Assembly: GCF_014653945.1 (NCBI RefSeq)
Contig: NZ_BNAU01000004.1
Span: 310,001-374,000 of the forward strand
DNA: 64,000 nucleotides
Reading direction: 5' to 3'
From: Amycolatopsis deserti
Lineage (GTDB): Bacteria > Actinomycetota > Actinomycetes > Mycobacteriales > Pseudonocardiaceae
The position numbers were made by a program, and so were the translations under genes. The notes under the pieces are model-generated. The model worked only from the letters and a program-made list of their open reading frames with translations, was not told where the DNA came from and did not search any database. Below are positions 29,824 to 38,220 of this stretch, piece by piece. Numbering within the stretch: position 1 is the first letter of the stretch; each line of letters starts with the position of its first letter.

Positions 29824-30723
29824 TCAAGGGCTGCTCGGCGCGGTCGTCGCGGTCTCGGACGCCTGCGACGGCGTCTCCTGCACGCTGGTGCTCGGCGTCG
29901 TCGTCACGGGCGATTCCGTCTTCTCGGCGCTGGACGACGGCGTCGGCGTGGTGCTGGTGCTCGCCGGCGCCTCGGCGTCCGTCGTGGCGCTCTCGGTGAC
30001 CGTCGTGACCCGCGTGGTCGTCGTCTCGGCGGGGCCGGTTCCGCCGACCACCCGGCCCAGCGTCGTGCCGTGCCCGCCGGACACCGTGCTCCCGGTGGCC
30101 GCCTCGAAGCCGGTGATCGCCAGCATCCCGACCACGAACGCGACGACGCTGGTGGCCACTGCCAGCGTCCACCGGCTCTTCCACCAGGGCTTCTTCCCGT
30201 CCGGCGGCGCCTCGTCAACCGCGGGCGGGTCCACCGGCTTCGGGATGAACACCGTCTTCTCGCCACCCCCGGAACCACCCTGCCCGGCGACCGGCATCCG
30301 GCGCGTCGTGCCCGACAGCGGCGGCGTGATCGGGTGGATCACCCGGGTCCGCTGCACGTCGGTCAGCTGGGCCGCCGGTCTGGCGACCGTCGTCCCGTTC
30401 TGCTGCTGGTGCCTGATCAGCGGGTGCGTCGAACGCGGTGCGACGGCGGGCGGGACCACCCTGGTCTGCTGCCGGGTCTCGGCCACGGCCAGCAGCTCGG
30501 CGGTCTTGCGCGCCGCCGCCCGCGTGCGCCGCAGCGACCGCAGGTAGACCTCGCCGCCCACTGTCGTCACGATGCTCGCGATCCCGGCGCCGATGACCGT
30601 CCCCGCCACGCCCAGGGTGGAGCCCAGGAAGGCAGCCGTCACCGCGGCCAGCGCCGACGCCACCACCTGCGCCGGAGACAGCCCGGTCTTCTTCTCGCCG
30701 CTCTCTTCCTTCTCCTCGGTCAT
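29824..30723 (-). CDS. Hypothetical membrane protein with Thr-rich outer tail
   Basis: This 299-residue protein is not recognised. After a charged start, residues 20-58 form hydrophobic Ala/Val/Gly-rich helices (VVASALAAVTAAFLGSTLG onward). A basic, Pro-rich cytoplasmic stretch (60-180) follows, then a second membrane helix near 185-205 and a Thr/Ser-rich tail of about 90 residues. The tail looks extracytoplasmic and could be glycosylated (inference). It lies downstream of the dasR-like gene on the same strand, 168 bp away. Confidence 0.75.
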   Translation of the reverse strand: MTEEKEESGEKKTGLSPAQVVASALAAVTAAFLGSTLGVAGTVIGAGIASIVTTVGGEVYLRSLRRTRAAARKTAELLAVAETRQQTRVVPPAVAPRSTHPLIRHQQQNGTTVARPAAQLTDVQRTRVIHPITPPLSGTTRRMPVAGQGGSGGGEKTVFIPKPVDPPAVDEAPPDGKKPWWKSRWTLAVATSVVAFVVGMLAITGFEAATGSTVSGGHGTTLGRVVGGTGPAETTTTRVTTVTESATTDAEAPASTSTTPTPSSSAEKTESPVTTTPSTSVQETPSQASETATTAPSSP

Positions 30724-30832
30724 GATCGCGGTGTGTTCGCTCTCCCTCTCGTGTTAACCCCATCGTGTCCAACGTGTTTGTCGATTGAGATGCTCCCAGC
30801 GTTGCCGGAAGGTGACGCAAGCCACTCTCGAC

Positions 30833-30845
30833 GTCCACAGTGGAC
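30833..30845. repeat. Palindrome GTCCACAGTGGAC
   Basis: This perfect 6+1+6 palindrome lies between the dasR-like gene and the membrane protein gene. Close relatives (TCCACTGTGGA and variants) recur in coding sequences across the window, so it may be a genome-wide iterated palindrome rather than a local operator. Confidence 0.45.
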
Positions 30846-30891
30846 ACTTCGGGCTTAACGATCCCTTGACACGACAAGGGATCTTGGGGAG

Positions 30892-31620
30892 TTACGGACG
30901 TCGCAGCGTGGTGACGAACTTGTACCGGTCACCGCGGTAGATCGACCGCACGAATTCGACCGGTTTGCCGTCCGCGGCGAACGAGTGGCGCGACAGCAGC
31001 AGCATCGGGGTGCCCACGTCGGCGCCCAGCAGGTCGGCCTCCTGCGGCCCGGCCAGCGCGGTCTCGATCGTCTCCTCCGCGCTGTCCATCTCCACGCCGT
31101 AGTGCTCCCGCAACACCGCGTACAGGGAGCCGCCTGCCGACACGTGTTTGCGCAGGCCGCGGAACCGGCCCAGGGGCAGGTGCGTGGTCTCCAGCGCCAT
31201 CGGCTCGCCGTCGGCCAGCCGGAGGCGGCGCATCCGCAGCACCTTCGCGCCGTTGCGGATGCCGAGCAGCTTCGCCAGCTCGGGCTCGGCCGTCAGCTCC
31301 TCGATCTCCAGCAGCTTCGACGACGGCTCGCGCCCCTTCGCCCGCATGTCCTCGGTGTAGGACGACAGCTGCAGCCGCTGTGCCAGCTTCGGCTCGGCCG
31401 CGAACGTGCCCTTGCCCTGCACCCGGTGCAGCCTGCCCTCGGCGGTCAGGTCCGCCAGGGCCTGCCGCACCGTGGTGCGGGAGACCGCGAACTCGGTGGC
31501 CAGCGAGCGCTCGGTGGGAATCGGCGAACCCGGCGGCATCGTCTCCAGCAGGTCGAGCAGATGCTGCTTCAACGCCCAGTACTTCGGTTCGCGCTGACCG
31601 CGCGTGGCTGACTCCAACAT
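30892..31620 (-). CDS. dasR: GntR/HutC-family regulator, DasR-like
   Basis: This 242-residue regulator has an N-terminal winged helix ([20 protein letters not shown] near residues 32-51) and a C-terminal UTRA ligand-binding domain. It matches the DasR type, the glucosamine-6-phosphate-responsive master regulator of chitin and GlcNAc use in streptomycetes. Support from context is strong. A dre-like operator (TGGTCTAGACC core) lies in the divergent intergenic region, and the facing genes encode a SIS-domain sugar phosphate enzyme and a GlcNAc-type kinase. GGAGGAG precedes the ATG at 31620. Confidence 0.85.
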   Translation of the reverse strand: MLESATRGQREPKYWALKQHLLDLLETMPPGSPIPTERSLATEFAVSRTTVRQALADLTAEGRLHRVQGKGTFAAEPKLAQRLQLSSYTEDMRAKGREPSSKLLEIEELTAEPELAKLLGIRNGAKVLRMRRLRLADGEPMALETTHLPLGRFRGLRKHVSAGGSLYAVLREHYGVEMDSAEETIETALAGPQEADLLGADVGTPMLLLSRHSFAADGKPVEFVRSIYRGDRYKFVTTLRRP

Positions 31621-31697
31621 GACCGACTCCTCCTCGAACCGCGCCCCTGGCGCAGGATGAAACTACCCTTTCCGAATGGAACCGCGCCCGGGGTAGC

Positions 31698-31713
31698 ATT
31701 GGTCTAGACCTTC
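31698..31713. promoter_or_regulatory. dre site (DasR operator)
   Basis: ATTGGTCTAGACCTTC contains the core TGGTCTAGACC of the DasR-responsive element (consensus around ACTGGTCTAGACCAGT). It lies 14 bp upstream of the SIS-domain gene start and about 78 bp from the regulator's start, so it can control both directions. Confidence 0.88.
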
Positions 31714-31726
31714 GAAGGGATCAGGG

Positions 31727-32755
31727 ATGAGCAACCCCGGACAGCACATGGCCGCGGAAATCGCCGAACAGCCCGCCGTTCTGGGGGGACTGGTGGCCCG
31801 CCGCGGGGAGATCGCCGACGTCGCCGCCGCCATCTCCCGGCGGCCGTCGAGGTTCGCCCTGCTGGCCGCGCGCGGCTCCAGCGACCACGCGGCGCTGTAC
31901 GCGAAGTACCTCATCGAGGTCCTGCTCGGGCTGCCGGCCGGGCTCGTCTCACCCTCCACGGTGACCCTCTACGGCGCGCGCCCCGACCTGCGGGACGTGC
32001 TGCTGGTGTCGGTCAGCCAGAGCGGCGGCTCGCCCGACCTGCTCGAGTTCACCCAGACCGCGCGCAAGCAGGGCGCGCTGACCGTCGCGGTCACCAACAC
32101 GCCCGCCTCGCCGCTGGGCGGGGCCGCCGAGCTGGCCGTCGACATCGGGGCGGGCACCGAGACGGCGGTGGCCGCGACCAAGACGTACTCGGCCACGCTG
32201 CTCGCGTTGTACCTGCTCATCGACGCCGTCCGGGGCGGTGACTCGTCGGCCGCCGCGGAGATCGAGCCGCTGGCGCGGCAGGCGCTGGACGTAGATGTGC
32301 AGCGCGCGGTGGACCGCTACCGCTTCGTCGACCGGATCATCACCACCGGCCGCGGCTACTCCTACGCCACCGCGCTGGAGTCGGCGCTCAAGCTCGCCGA
32401 GACCAGCTACCTCGCCGCCCGCGCGTACAGCGGCGCGGACCTGCTGCACGGCCCGGTCGCGGCCGTCGACGAGGAGACCGCGGTCCTCGCCGTCACCGGC
32501 GCCGGGCGGGGCGGCGCGGCGCTGCGTGACGTGCTGGCCGCGGTCGCCGAGCGGGGCGCCGACGTGCTGGCCCTGGGGTCGTCCGCCGACGCGGTGCCGG
32601 CCGCGGTGCGCATCCCGGTACCGTCCGTGGCCGAGGAACTCGCCCCAGTACTGGAGGTGCTGCCGGTGCAGCGGATCGCGCTCGGACTGGCGCTGGCCCG
32701 CGGCTTCGACCCGGACCGCCCGCGCGGGCTGAACAAGGTCACCCGGACGCGATGA
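31727..32755 (+). CDS. Double SIS-domain protein (NagB-II/AgaS-like sugar phosphate isomerase/deaminase)
   Basis: This 342-residue protein has two SIS domains, as in the isomerase half of glucosamine-6-phosphate synthase. The first contains LLAARGSSDHAALYAKY near residues 45-61 and SVSQSGGSPD near 98. The second contains ITTGRGYSYATALESALKLAET near 205. It has no amidotransferase domain. NagB-II-type deamination of glucosamine-6-phosphate is therefore the likely role. It is under the dre site and overlaps the kinase gene by ATGA. Confidence 0.85.
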   Translation: MSNPGQHMAAEIAEQPAVLGGLVARRGEIADVAAAISRRPSRFALLAARGSSDHAALYAKYLIEVLLGLPAGLVSPSTVTLYGARPDLRDVLLVSVSQSGGSPDLLEFTQTARKQGALTVAVTNTPASPLGGAAELAVDIGAGTETAVAATKTYSATLLALYLLIDAVRGGDSSAAAEIEPLARQALDVDVQRAVDRYRFVDRIITTGRGYSYATALESALKLAETSYLAARAYSGADLLHGPVAAVDEETAVLAVTGAGRGGAALRDVLAAVAERGADVLALGSSADAVPAAVRIPVPSVAEELAPVLEVLPVQRIALGLALARGFDPDRPRGLNKVTRTR

Positions 32756-33666
32756 GGTTCGTCCTCGGCGTCGACGCGGGTGGCACGTCCACGCGCGCGC
32801 TGGCCGTCGCCGCGGACGGCACGGTGCTCGGCACCGGGCACGCCGGCGGCGCCAACCCGAACTCGCACCCGCCGGCGGAAGCGGTCGCCAACCTGGCGGC
32901 GGCGATCCGCGCGGCGGCCGAGGTCCCGGGCCGGGCAAGCGCTTGCGTGATCGGCATGGCGGGCACCGCGAAGCTGACCGATCCGGCGGTCGCGGCCCTG
33001 TTCGAGGGCACCTGGCGCGACCTGGGCCTGGACCGGGTGGTGATCCTGACCGACGCCGAGGTCGCGTTCGCCTCCGCCACCGACGCGCCCGACGGGACGG
33101 TGCTGATCGCCGGCACCGGCTCGATCGCGGGCCGCATCCGCAAGCGCCGGATGGTCGCGACCGAGGGCGGCTACGGCTGGCTGCTCGGCGACGAGGGCTC
33201 CGGGTTCTGGCTGGGCCGGGAGGCCGTGCGCGCCACCCTGGCCGCGCTGGGGCGCGACGGCGACCTCGGCCCGCTGGCCACCGCGGTGCTCGCCGAGGCC
33301 GGGGTCGACGCGACCGACCGGAGGTACGCGTGGCGGCGGCTGATCACGGTCGTCAACGCCGAGCCGCCGGTCCGACTGGCCCGGTTCGCGCCGCTGGTCG
33401 CGGTGGACGACCCGGTCGCCACCGACATCGTCGAGCGCGCCGCGGACCTGCTGGTGGCGACCGCCCTGGGGACCCGCGAGCCGGGCGAGGACACGCCGGT
33501 CGTACTGGTCGGCAGCGTGCTCGGCGAGGGCAGCCGGGTGGGCGCGCGGGTGCGGGCGAAGCTGGCCGGACTCGAGGTCCGGACCAGCTCGGACGGCGTT
33601 TTCGGGGCGGCGTGGCTGGCCGCGGTGGAGGCGTTCGGGGAGGCCGCGGCGCGCCGCCCGGCCTGA
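32752..33666 (+). CDS. N-acetylglucosamine kinase-like BadF/BadG family ATPase
   Basis: This 304-residue kinase of the ASKHA fold has the phosphate-1 loop FVLGVDAGGTSTRALAV near residues 3-19, phosphate-2 IAGTGSIAG near 122 and GGYGWLLGDEGSGFWLG near 138. These match eukaryote-like GlcNAc kinases of the BadF family. With the SIS enzyme it would feed N-acetylglucosamine or glucosamine into glycolysis. It is translationally coupled to the gene before. The sugar is inferred from context. Confidence 0.85.
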   Translation: MRFVLGVDAGGTSTRALAVAADGTVLGTGHAGGANPNSHPPAEAVANLAAAIRAAAEVPGRASACVIGMAGTAKLTDPAVAALFEGTWRDLGLDRVVILTDAEVAFASATDAPDGTVLIAGTGSIAGRIRKRRMVATEGGYGWLLGDEGSGFWLGREAVRATLAALGRDGDLGPLATAVLAEAGVDATDRRYAWRRLITVVNAEPPVRLARFAPLVAVDDPVATDIVERAADLLVATALGTREPGEDTPVVLVGSVLGEGSRVGARVRAKLAGLEVRTSSDGVFGAAWLAAVEAFGEAAARRPA

Positions 33667-33743
33667 CCGGACCAAAGATCCGGACATTTTTCGTGCGCGC
33701 AGCACAAATGCCGGGTGCGCTGCGCGGGCGTACGGTGTGGACG

Positions 33744-33771
33744 GCCCCCGGACCTCCCCCTCGCCGGGGGC
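33744..33771. terminator. Hairpin after the amino-sugar kinase gene
   Basis: GCCCCCGG (33744-33751) pairs with CCGGGGGC (33764-33771) around a 12-nt loop, followed by TCTT. It lies between the convergent kinase and DUF3159 genes. Confidence 0.7.
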
Positions 33772-33773
33772 TC

Positions 33774-34418
33774 TTACTCGCCCTGCACGACCCGCAGCCC
33801 CGGGTGCTCCTTCGGCAGCGTGCGGTACAGCACCCACCCGCTCACCGCGATCGTCAGCGCCTGCAACGGCCAGGTCATGACGGTGCGCGCGACACCCAGC
33901 GCGACCAGTTCGCCCGCCCACCACAGCGGCAGGTAGACGGCCACGCGCAGCACGTACTGCAGCGACCACACCAGGCTCGCCCGCGAGTAGGCGCGCATCA
34001 GGTCGGGGTCCTTGCGCCAGCGGGTCTTCTGGCCGAGCAGCAACCCGACGACGACACCCAGCAGGGGCCACCGGACGACGACGCTGGTCACCCACAGCAA
34101 CGCACTGGCGACGTTGGACAGCACCTGGATGAGGAAGAAGTCCTGCGCGCGACCGGTGTGCAGCGCGATCAACGCGGCCACGATCACCGCCGCGAGGCTG
34201 ACCACGACGGCGCGCGCCTTGTCGCCACGGGTCAAGCGGACCACGCCCACCACGACGGCCGTGGCGATCGCCGCGGTCGCGCCCCAGGCGATCGAGTTGC
34301 CCGCGGCCAGCCAGCCGATCACGAACGCCAGCGGCGGCAGGCTCGCGTCGATCGCGCCCTTGCGCCCACCGAGGATGCTGCCGAGGGATTCCCTCTGCGG
34401 CGTGGCTTGTCCGGTCAC
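33774..34418 (-). CDS. DUF3159 family membrane protein
   Basis: This 214-residue protein of the actinobacterial DUF3159 family has about five membrane helices. It contains the conserved opening LGSILGGRKGAIDASLPPLA near residues 12-31 and RAQDFFLIQVLSN near 95. The function is not established; in several actinomycetes it is annotated as an intracellular septation-like or permease-like protein. The start codon is GTG. Confidence 0.8.
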   Translation of the reverse strand: MTGQATPQRESLGSILGGRKGAIDASLPPLAFVIGWLAAGNSIAWGATAAIATAVVVGVVRLTRGDKARAVVVSLAAVIVAALIALHTGRAQDFFLIQVLSNVASALLWVTSVVVRWPLLGVVVGLLLGQKTRWRKDPDLMRAYSRASLVWSLQYVLRVAVYLPLWWAGELVALGVARTVMTWPLQALTIAVSGWVLYRTLPKEHPGLRVVQGE

Positions 34419-34640
34419 GCTTTACAGCGTGCCCCAAAACTGTCGGTGGGGGCAGCTACCATCGAGATCTTCGCCACAACATCCGGGCGAAGAGCGGTAA
34501 TGGAGAAGCTCAGGAGGCCGACAACGTAAGAGACTGTGACCTTGCCCTGAACCGACGGTGGCGTAGGTCGGGATTACAAGTGCATCCTGCTGAGTTGTTC
34601 CAGGGGCGATCAACAGGTGCTGGCGAAAGGGGACGGCAGC

Positions 34641-35444
34641 GTGCGTGTGTACGACAGCTATGTCGCACTGGGTGACAGCTTCACCGAAGGTCTCAACGAC
34701 TTCAACCCGGACGGGACCTTCCGCGGCTGGGCGGACCGTCTCGCCGAAATTCTGGCCGAGGGCCAGCCCGGTTTCCAGTACGCCAATCTGGCGCTGCGGG
34801 GGAAGATGCTCGCCGAGATCATCTCGGAACAGGTTCCCATCGCCCTCGAGCTCAAACCCGATCTGGTGACGCTGTGCGCCGGCGGCAACGACGTGATCGT
34901 GCCGGGTTCCGACGTGGACGAGATCGCGGCCCAGCTGGACGAGGTGATCGGCAAGCTGCGCGCGGCCGGGATCGACGTCCTCGTGTTCAACGGGCCGGAC
35001 ACCAAGCACCTGCCGGTGATGAGCGTGCTGCGCGGCAAGATCGGCATCTACAACGCGCACCTGTGGACGAGCGCGATCCGGCACGGCGCCAAGATCGTCG
35101 ACCTGTGGGCGATGGACCCGCTGCACGACCCGCGTGCCTGGAGCGACGACCGGTTGCACTTCACGGCCGAGGGTCACCGGCGGATCGCGTTGCGTGCGGC
35201 GGAGGTCCTGGGCGTGCCGACGGCCGAGGACTGGCGCGAGCCGTGGCCGAGCACCGAGACGCGGGCGGACTGGATCGCGATGCGCCGGTCGGACCTGGCG
35301 TGGACGAAGACGCACCTGCTGCCGTGGATCCGGCGGCAGCTGCGCGGCGAGTCCATGGGCGACGGCTTGTCCCCGAAGCGCCCGCAGCTGACCCCGTTCG
35401 TGGCGCGGCCGCCGGTGTCGGAGGACCACGCCCCGGCGAGCTGA
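34641..35444 (+). CDS. SGNH/GDSL-family hydrolase
   Basis: This 267-residue esterase or lipase-like enzyme of the SGNH fold has block I VALGDSFTEG near residues 8-17, block II with the oxyanion Gly in ANLALRGKM near 52, block III GGNDV near 82 and block V DRLHFTAEGH near 172. Together these give Ser, Gly, Asn and His/Asp. The GTG at 34641 has AAAGGGGA 7 bp upstream, so I prefer it to GTG 34617. No signal peptide is visible, which suggests an intracellular enzyme. The ester substrate is unknown. Confidence 0.88.
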   Translation: MRVYDSYVALGDSFTEGLNDFNPDGTFRGWADRLAEILAEGQPGFQYANLALRGKMLAEIISEQVPIALELKPDLVTLCAGGNDVIVPGSDVDEIAAQLDEVIGKLRAAGIDVLVFNGPDTKHLPVMSVLRGKIGIYNAHLWTSAIRHGAKIVDLWAMDPLHDPRAWSDDRLHFTAEGHRRIALRAAEVLGVPTAEDWREPWPSTETRADWIAMRRSDLAWTKTHLLPWIRRQLRGESMGDGLSPKRPQLTPFVARPPVSEDHAPAS

Positions 35445-35872
35445 GGGAGGTTGCCCGGCGGGGCGGTTCGTCGCCCCGCCATTCGGCGTGCGTGGGTGGA
35501 TGAGCGGCGCGCGCCCTGAGGGGCCCGCGTCGCTAACGGCGCGCCCGGCGCCGAATCGCGGCACCGCACCTCGCCGAGGGCCTGCCCGGGCACCTCGCCG
35601 CCTCCGCGGGGCTCGCCGACACCCCATCGCGGCGCCACACCTCGCCCAGAACCCACGCACCACCTTCCGCGAGGCACCTCGCCGCCTCCATGGGCACCTC
35701 GCCGACACCCCATCGCGGCGCCACACCTCGCCCAGAACCCACCCGTCACCACGAGCCAGCCACCCGCCTCGCCGCGCCCGTCGGCAGCCGACCCCTCGGC
35801 CACCGCCGAGGCGCCACACCCCGCCGGGCCTCCACCCACCACCCTCGACCGAGACACCGCGCGCCGCTAACA
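35445..35872. repeat. Gene-free stretch with an 84-86 bp imperfect tandem repeat
   Basis: I see no gene in this stretch. A block starting CACCTCGCCGCCTCC occurs at 35591 and 35675. Inside it a 45-bp segment starting CTCGCCGACACCCC is repeated nearly identically at 35612 and 35698. A partial copy of the 53-bp unit of the next array appears at 35828-35872. Confidence 0.75.
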
Positions 35873-36084
35873 GCCCACCCGTCACCCACCACCACCCTCA
35901 ACGGAGACGCCGCGCGTCGCTGATAGCCCACCCGTCACCCACCACCACCCTCAACGGAGACGCCGCGCGTCGCTGATAGCCCACCCGTCACCCACCACCA
36001 CCCTCAACCGAGACACCGCGCGCCGCCGGCAGCCCACCCGTCACCCACCACCACCCTCAACCGAGACACCGCGCGTCGCTGATA
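35873..36084. repeat. Four-copy 53-bp tandem repeat array
   Basis: Four units with a period of exactly 53 bp start at 35873, 35926, 35979 and 36032. They share GCCCACCCGTCACCCACCAC near the start and end in a CGCGCGTCGCTGATAG-type sequence. Units two and three are nearly identical, and the others differ at a few positions. The array stops 10 bp before the ATG of the next gene, so it is in or next to that gene's promoter and leader. There are no unique spacers, so it is not a CRISPR. Confidence 0.9.
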
Positions 36085-36094
36085 GTTTCTGGGC

Positions 36095-36574
36095 ATGCCG
36101 CTGCCCCATTGGACCCCGGAGGGGGTTCTGCCGCCTGGGCGGCTTCCGGCGGACGTGGCCGACATCTACGAACGTCTCGTCTTCGACGCGCCGCACCAGA
36201 ACGCCCGCGAGATCCTGTTCAGCGCGCTCAACAGCTATCTCGGCGCGGTCGCCCGCATCATCCCGAGCGGTCGCGCTTGGATCGGCGGGCAGTTCATCAC
36301 GCGCACGCCGGACGTGCCCAGCGGGCTCGACGTCGTGCTGCTCCCGGACGACTGGGGCGGTCTCAAGCGCATGACGGGCCGGGTGCGGGACTCGTTGTAC
36401 GGGTTGCTGACCCTGCGTGGGGTCATCGTCGGGCAGCCCGCGATGTACCTCGATCAGGTACAACCCGTCGGCGGCTTGCTGGACGGGTTCCTGTGCTTCC
36501 CCGGTGACGAGGAGACGTGGGCGAACACCTGGTCCTACGAGGGGCGCCGCGGTTTCCCCGAGGTGGTGTGGTGA
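36095..36574 (+). CDS. DUF6932-like (nucleotidyltransferase-fold) protein
   Basis: This 159-residue protein opens with EGVLPPGRLPADVADI (near residues 8-23) and has WIGGQFITRTPDVPSGLDVV near 63-82. This fits the DUF6932 family, where the equivalent segment (W-DGSFVT-K-P-DID-V) resembles the GS-x-D-x-D core of minimal nucleotidyltransferases. Here the core has G-G-Q and L-D rather than G-S and D-x-D, so catalysis is doubtful. The stop overlaps the start of the next gene by one base (TGATG). Family members are uncharacterised, and some are suspected toxin or defence components. The 53-bp array abuts its start. Confidence 0.6.
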   Translation: MPLPHWTPEGVLPPGRLPADVADIYERLVFDAPHQNAREILFSALNSYLGAVARIIPSGRAWIGGQFITRTPDVPSGLDVVLLPDDWGGLKRMTGRVRDSLYGLLTLRGVIVGQPAMYLDQVQPVGGLLDGFLCFPGDEETWANTWSYEGRRGFPEVVW

Positions 36575-37455
36575 TGATGGACTTCCGCCGGATCGCCGAC
36601 GAGATCCCGGGCGGCACGTGGCTCGACGACCTGGCGCGCGCGTCGGCGATGGCCGCGCACGCGAAGTTCGAGCGCACGGCGCGGTCGCCGTTGCTGCGGG
36701 TGTCGATGCTCGGGCCGACGAACCTGGACGCGTACACCTTCTCCGACATCAGCCGGGCGCTGCAGGACGCGACGGCGAAGGTCGGGCACATCATCCGCAA
36801 CCCGCAGGGCGAGATCACCTACGTCCAGCAGACCGACCGGGACAAGGCGCCGCTGATCCAGCGCGGGCAGGCGGGCAACACGATCTTCTTCGGCTTCCCC
36901 GAGCCGGCGCCGGACGACGCGTTGATCCACGACGGGATCGAGACGCTGTCCGAGCGCGCGGTGAAAGAACTGTGCGATTTCCTGCCGGCGAACGGTTCCG
37001 ACGACGGCGCCCTGGACGCGGTGTTGTTGCAGCGGGACACGGTGCGCAACGCGGTGAGCGACATCGTCAGCGCGGTTGTGAAGAACACCGGCATCGGGCT
37101 GCAGCTGACCCCCACGGCCGGGGAGGACGTGACGCGCAGCATGACAACCGAGCAGGCGAAGGTGCTGCACAACAGCCTGCGGGAGTCGCGCGAAGAGGTC
37201 GGCTACGAGACGGTGTCCGGCCGCCTGGACGGGGTCCGCACGCGCCGCCGGATCTTCTACCTGGAGCGCGAGTCCGGGGGGACGATCCAGGGGGCGGTGG
37301 CGCCGGACCTGCTGGACCAGATCAAGGAAAACCTGGACCGCCCGGTGACGGCCCGCCTACGGGTAGTCCGCACCACGACGATCGACGGCCGCCGCGGCCG
37401 CCCGGTGCACGAGCTGCTGGAGATCACGCCGGAAGTGAACCTGTTCGACCAGTGA
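36574..37455 (+). CDS. Unrecognised partner of the DUF6932-like protein
   Basis: This 293-residue protein matches no family I can name with confidence. The first 110 residues are mixed alpha/beta (FERTARSPLLRVSMLGPTNL near 31). The middle is helical and acidic. The last 90 residues look like a beta-rich domain (GRLDGVRTRRRIFYLERE near 212, then an IQGAV strand and ARLRVVRTTTIDG). It starts at ATG 36574, or GTG 36571, overlapping the preceding stop. Strict coupling suggests the two proteins act together. The C-terminal domain resembles small beta domains that occur as partners in bacterial conflict modules (weak inference). Confidence 0.65.
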   Translation: MMDFRRIADEIPGGTWLDDLARASAMAAHAKFERTARSPLLRVSMLGPTNLDAYTFSDISRALQDATAKVGHIIRNPQGEITYVQQTDRDKAPLIQRGQAGNTIFFGFPEPAPDDALIHDGIETLSERAVKELCDFLPANGSDDGALDAVLLQRDTVRNAVSDIVSAVVKNTGIGLQLTPTAGEDVTRSMTTEQAKVLHNSLRESREEVGYETVSGRLDGVRTRRRIFYLERESGGTIQGAVAPDLLDQIKENLDRPVTARLRVVRTTTIDGRRGRPVHELLEITPEVNLFDQ

Positions 37456-37790
37456 CGCGTGGCTGGTGGCGGCTGGCCTAGGGGCTGGGGTCGACGGGCG
37501 GTGGCGGCGGTGATCGCCGCCCGCCGGTGGTCGAGGTGACCGGCACCCGCCGGGGCGTGGCGGTGGCCGGCACCTGCAACTGGCGGCGGTGGTCGCCGCC
37601 CGCCGGTGGTCCGGATGGCTGGCACCCGTCGGTGGTGGTGGTGCTGCTGCTTGCCGTCCGCCCGGTGCACCTGGTGGTCCACCCGTAAATGGTGCCGGTG
37701 ATCGTCTGCCCGATCGGTCCTGGTGGCTGGTGCCGAGGGGTGGTGGTCCTGGTCGCCTGGCTGGCGGAGGGCCCGGTGCTGGCACCCTCG
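37456..37790. other. Gene-free G-rich stretch with a 79-bp spaced direct repeat
   Basis: I see no gene here. A 30-bp block containing TCGCCGCCCGCCGGTGGTC occurs near 37503-37532 and 37582-37611, 79 bp apart, within GGTGG-rich low-complexity sequence. Confidence 0.65.
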
Positions 37791-38071
37791 TGAATGGACC
37801 GTTCATCGGCGCGCGAAATGACCACTCGCGCCAGCGCGGCGACACGAGAGGCACCCTCGCCCCATCGCGAGAGGTCCACTCACGGCCGCATGAGCGGTCC
37901 ACACACCACCGCCCGAAAGGTCCACTCGCGGCCACATGAGCGGTCCACTCACCACCGCGCGAGAGGTCCGCTCGCGGCGACAACCGGGGGGCCGCTCAAG
38001 GCGCTTACCGCTGGTCATGTCGTGCGGCGCGAATCCACCAGCCGGTGCAGCGATGAACGGTCCATTCATCG
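37791..38071. repeat. Cluster of GGTCC/GGACC-centred repeat sites
   Basis: Related sites occur at 37791 (TGAATGGACCGTTCAT), near 37870 (GAGAGGTCCACTCA), 37891 (TGAGCGGTCCACAC), 37914 (GAAAGGTCCACTCG), 37937 (TGAGCGGTCCACTCA), 37961 (GAGAGGTCCGCTCG) and 38053 (ATGAACGGTCCATTCAT). The first and last are reverse complements of each other. The middle ones form a tandem unit of about 46 bp. The cluster lies between two genes and resembles dispersed REP-like elements. Confidence 0.75.
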
Positions 38072-38220
38072 CTTCCCGTGGGCGCCCGGGTCGGCGACAG
38101 GGCCAACCAGCGGAATCGAGACGGCCGTCTGACGCTCCCCCACTGCGCCAGACGGCCAAGCGGCACCATACGCCCTCGGCAAGATCCATCGCTAAGAATT
38201 CGCTAAGTGCGGGGATTCTT

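Noticed and set aside
34422..35885. 487-codon minus-strand frame over the SGNH hydrolase gene and repeats
   Set aside because: It crosses the antisense of a well-supported gene and the tandem repeat region. Its end is repeat-derived Gly/Arg-rich sequence.
35873..36084. CRISPR array
   Set aside because: The 53-bp units are contiguous with no unique spacers, and no cas genes are present.
36417..37481. Alternative 354-codon frame over the DUF6932 partner gene
   Set aside because: It is out of frame with the coupled gene and made of Arg/Gly/Asp-rich shadow sequence.
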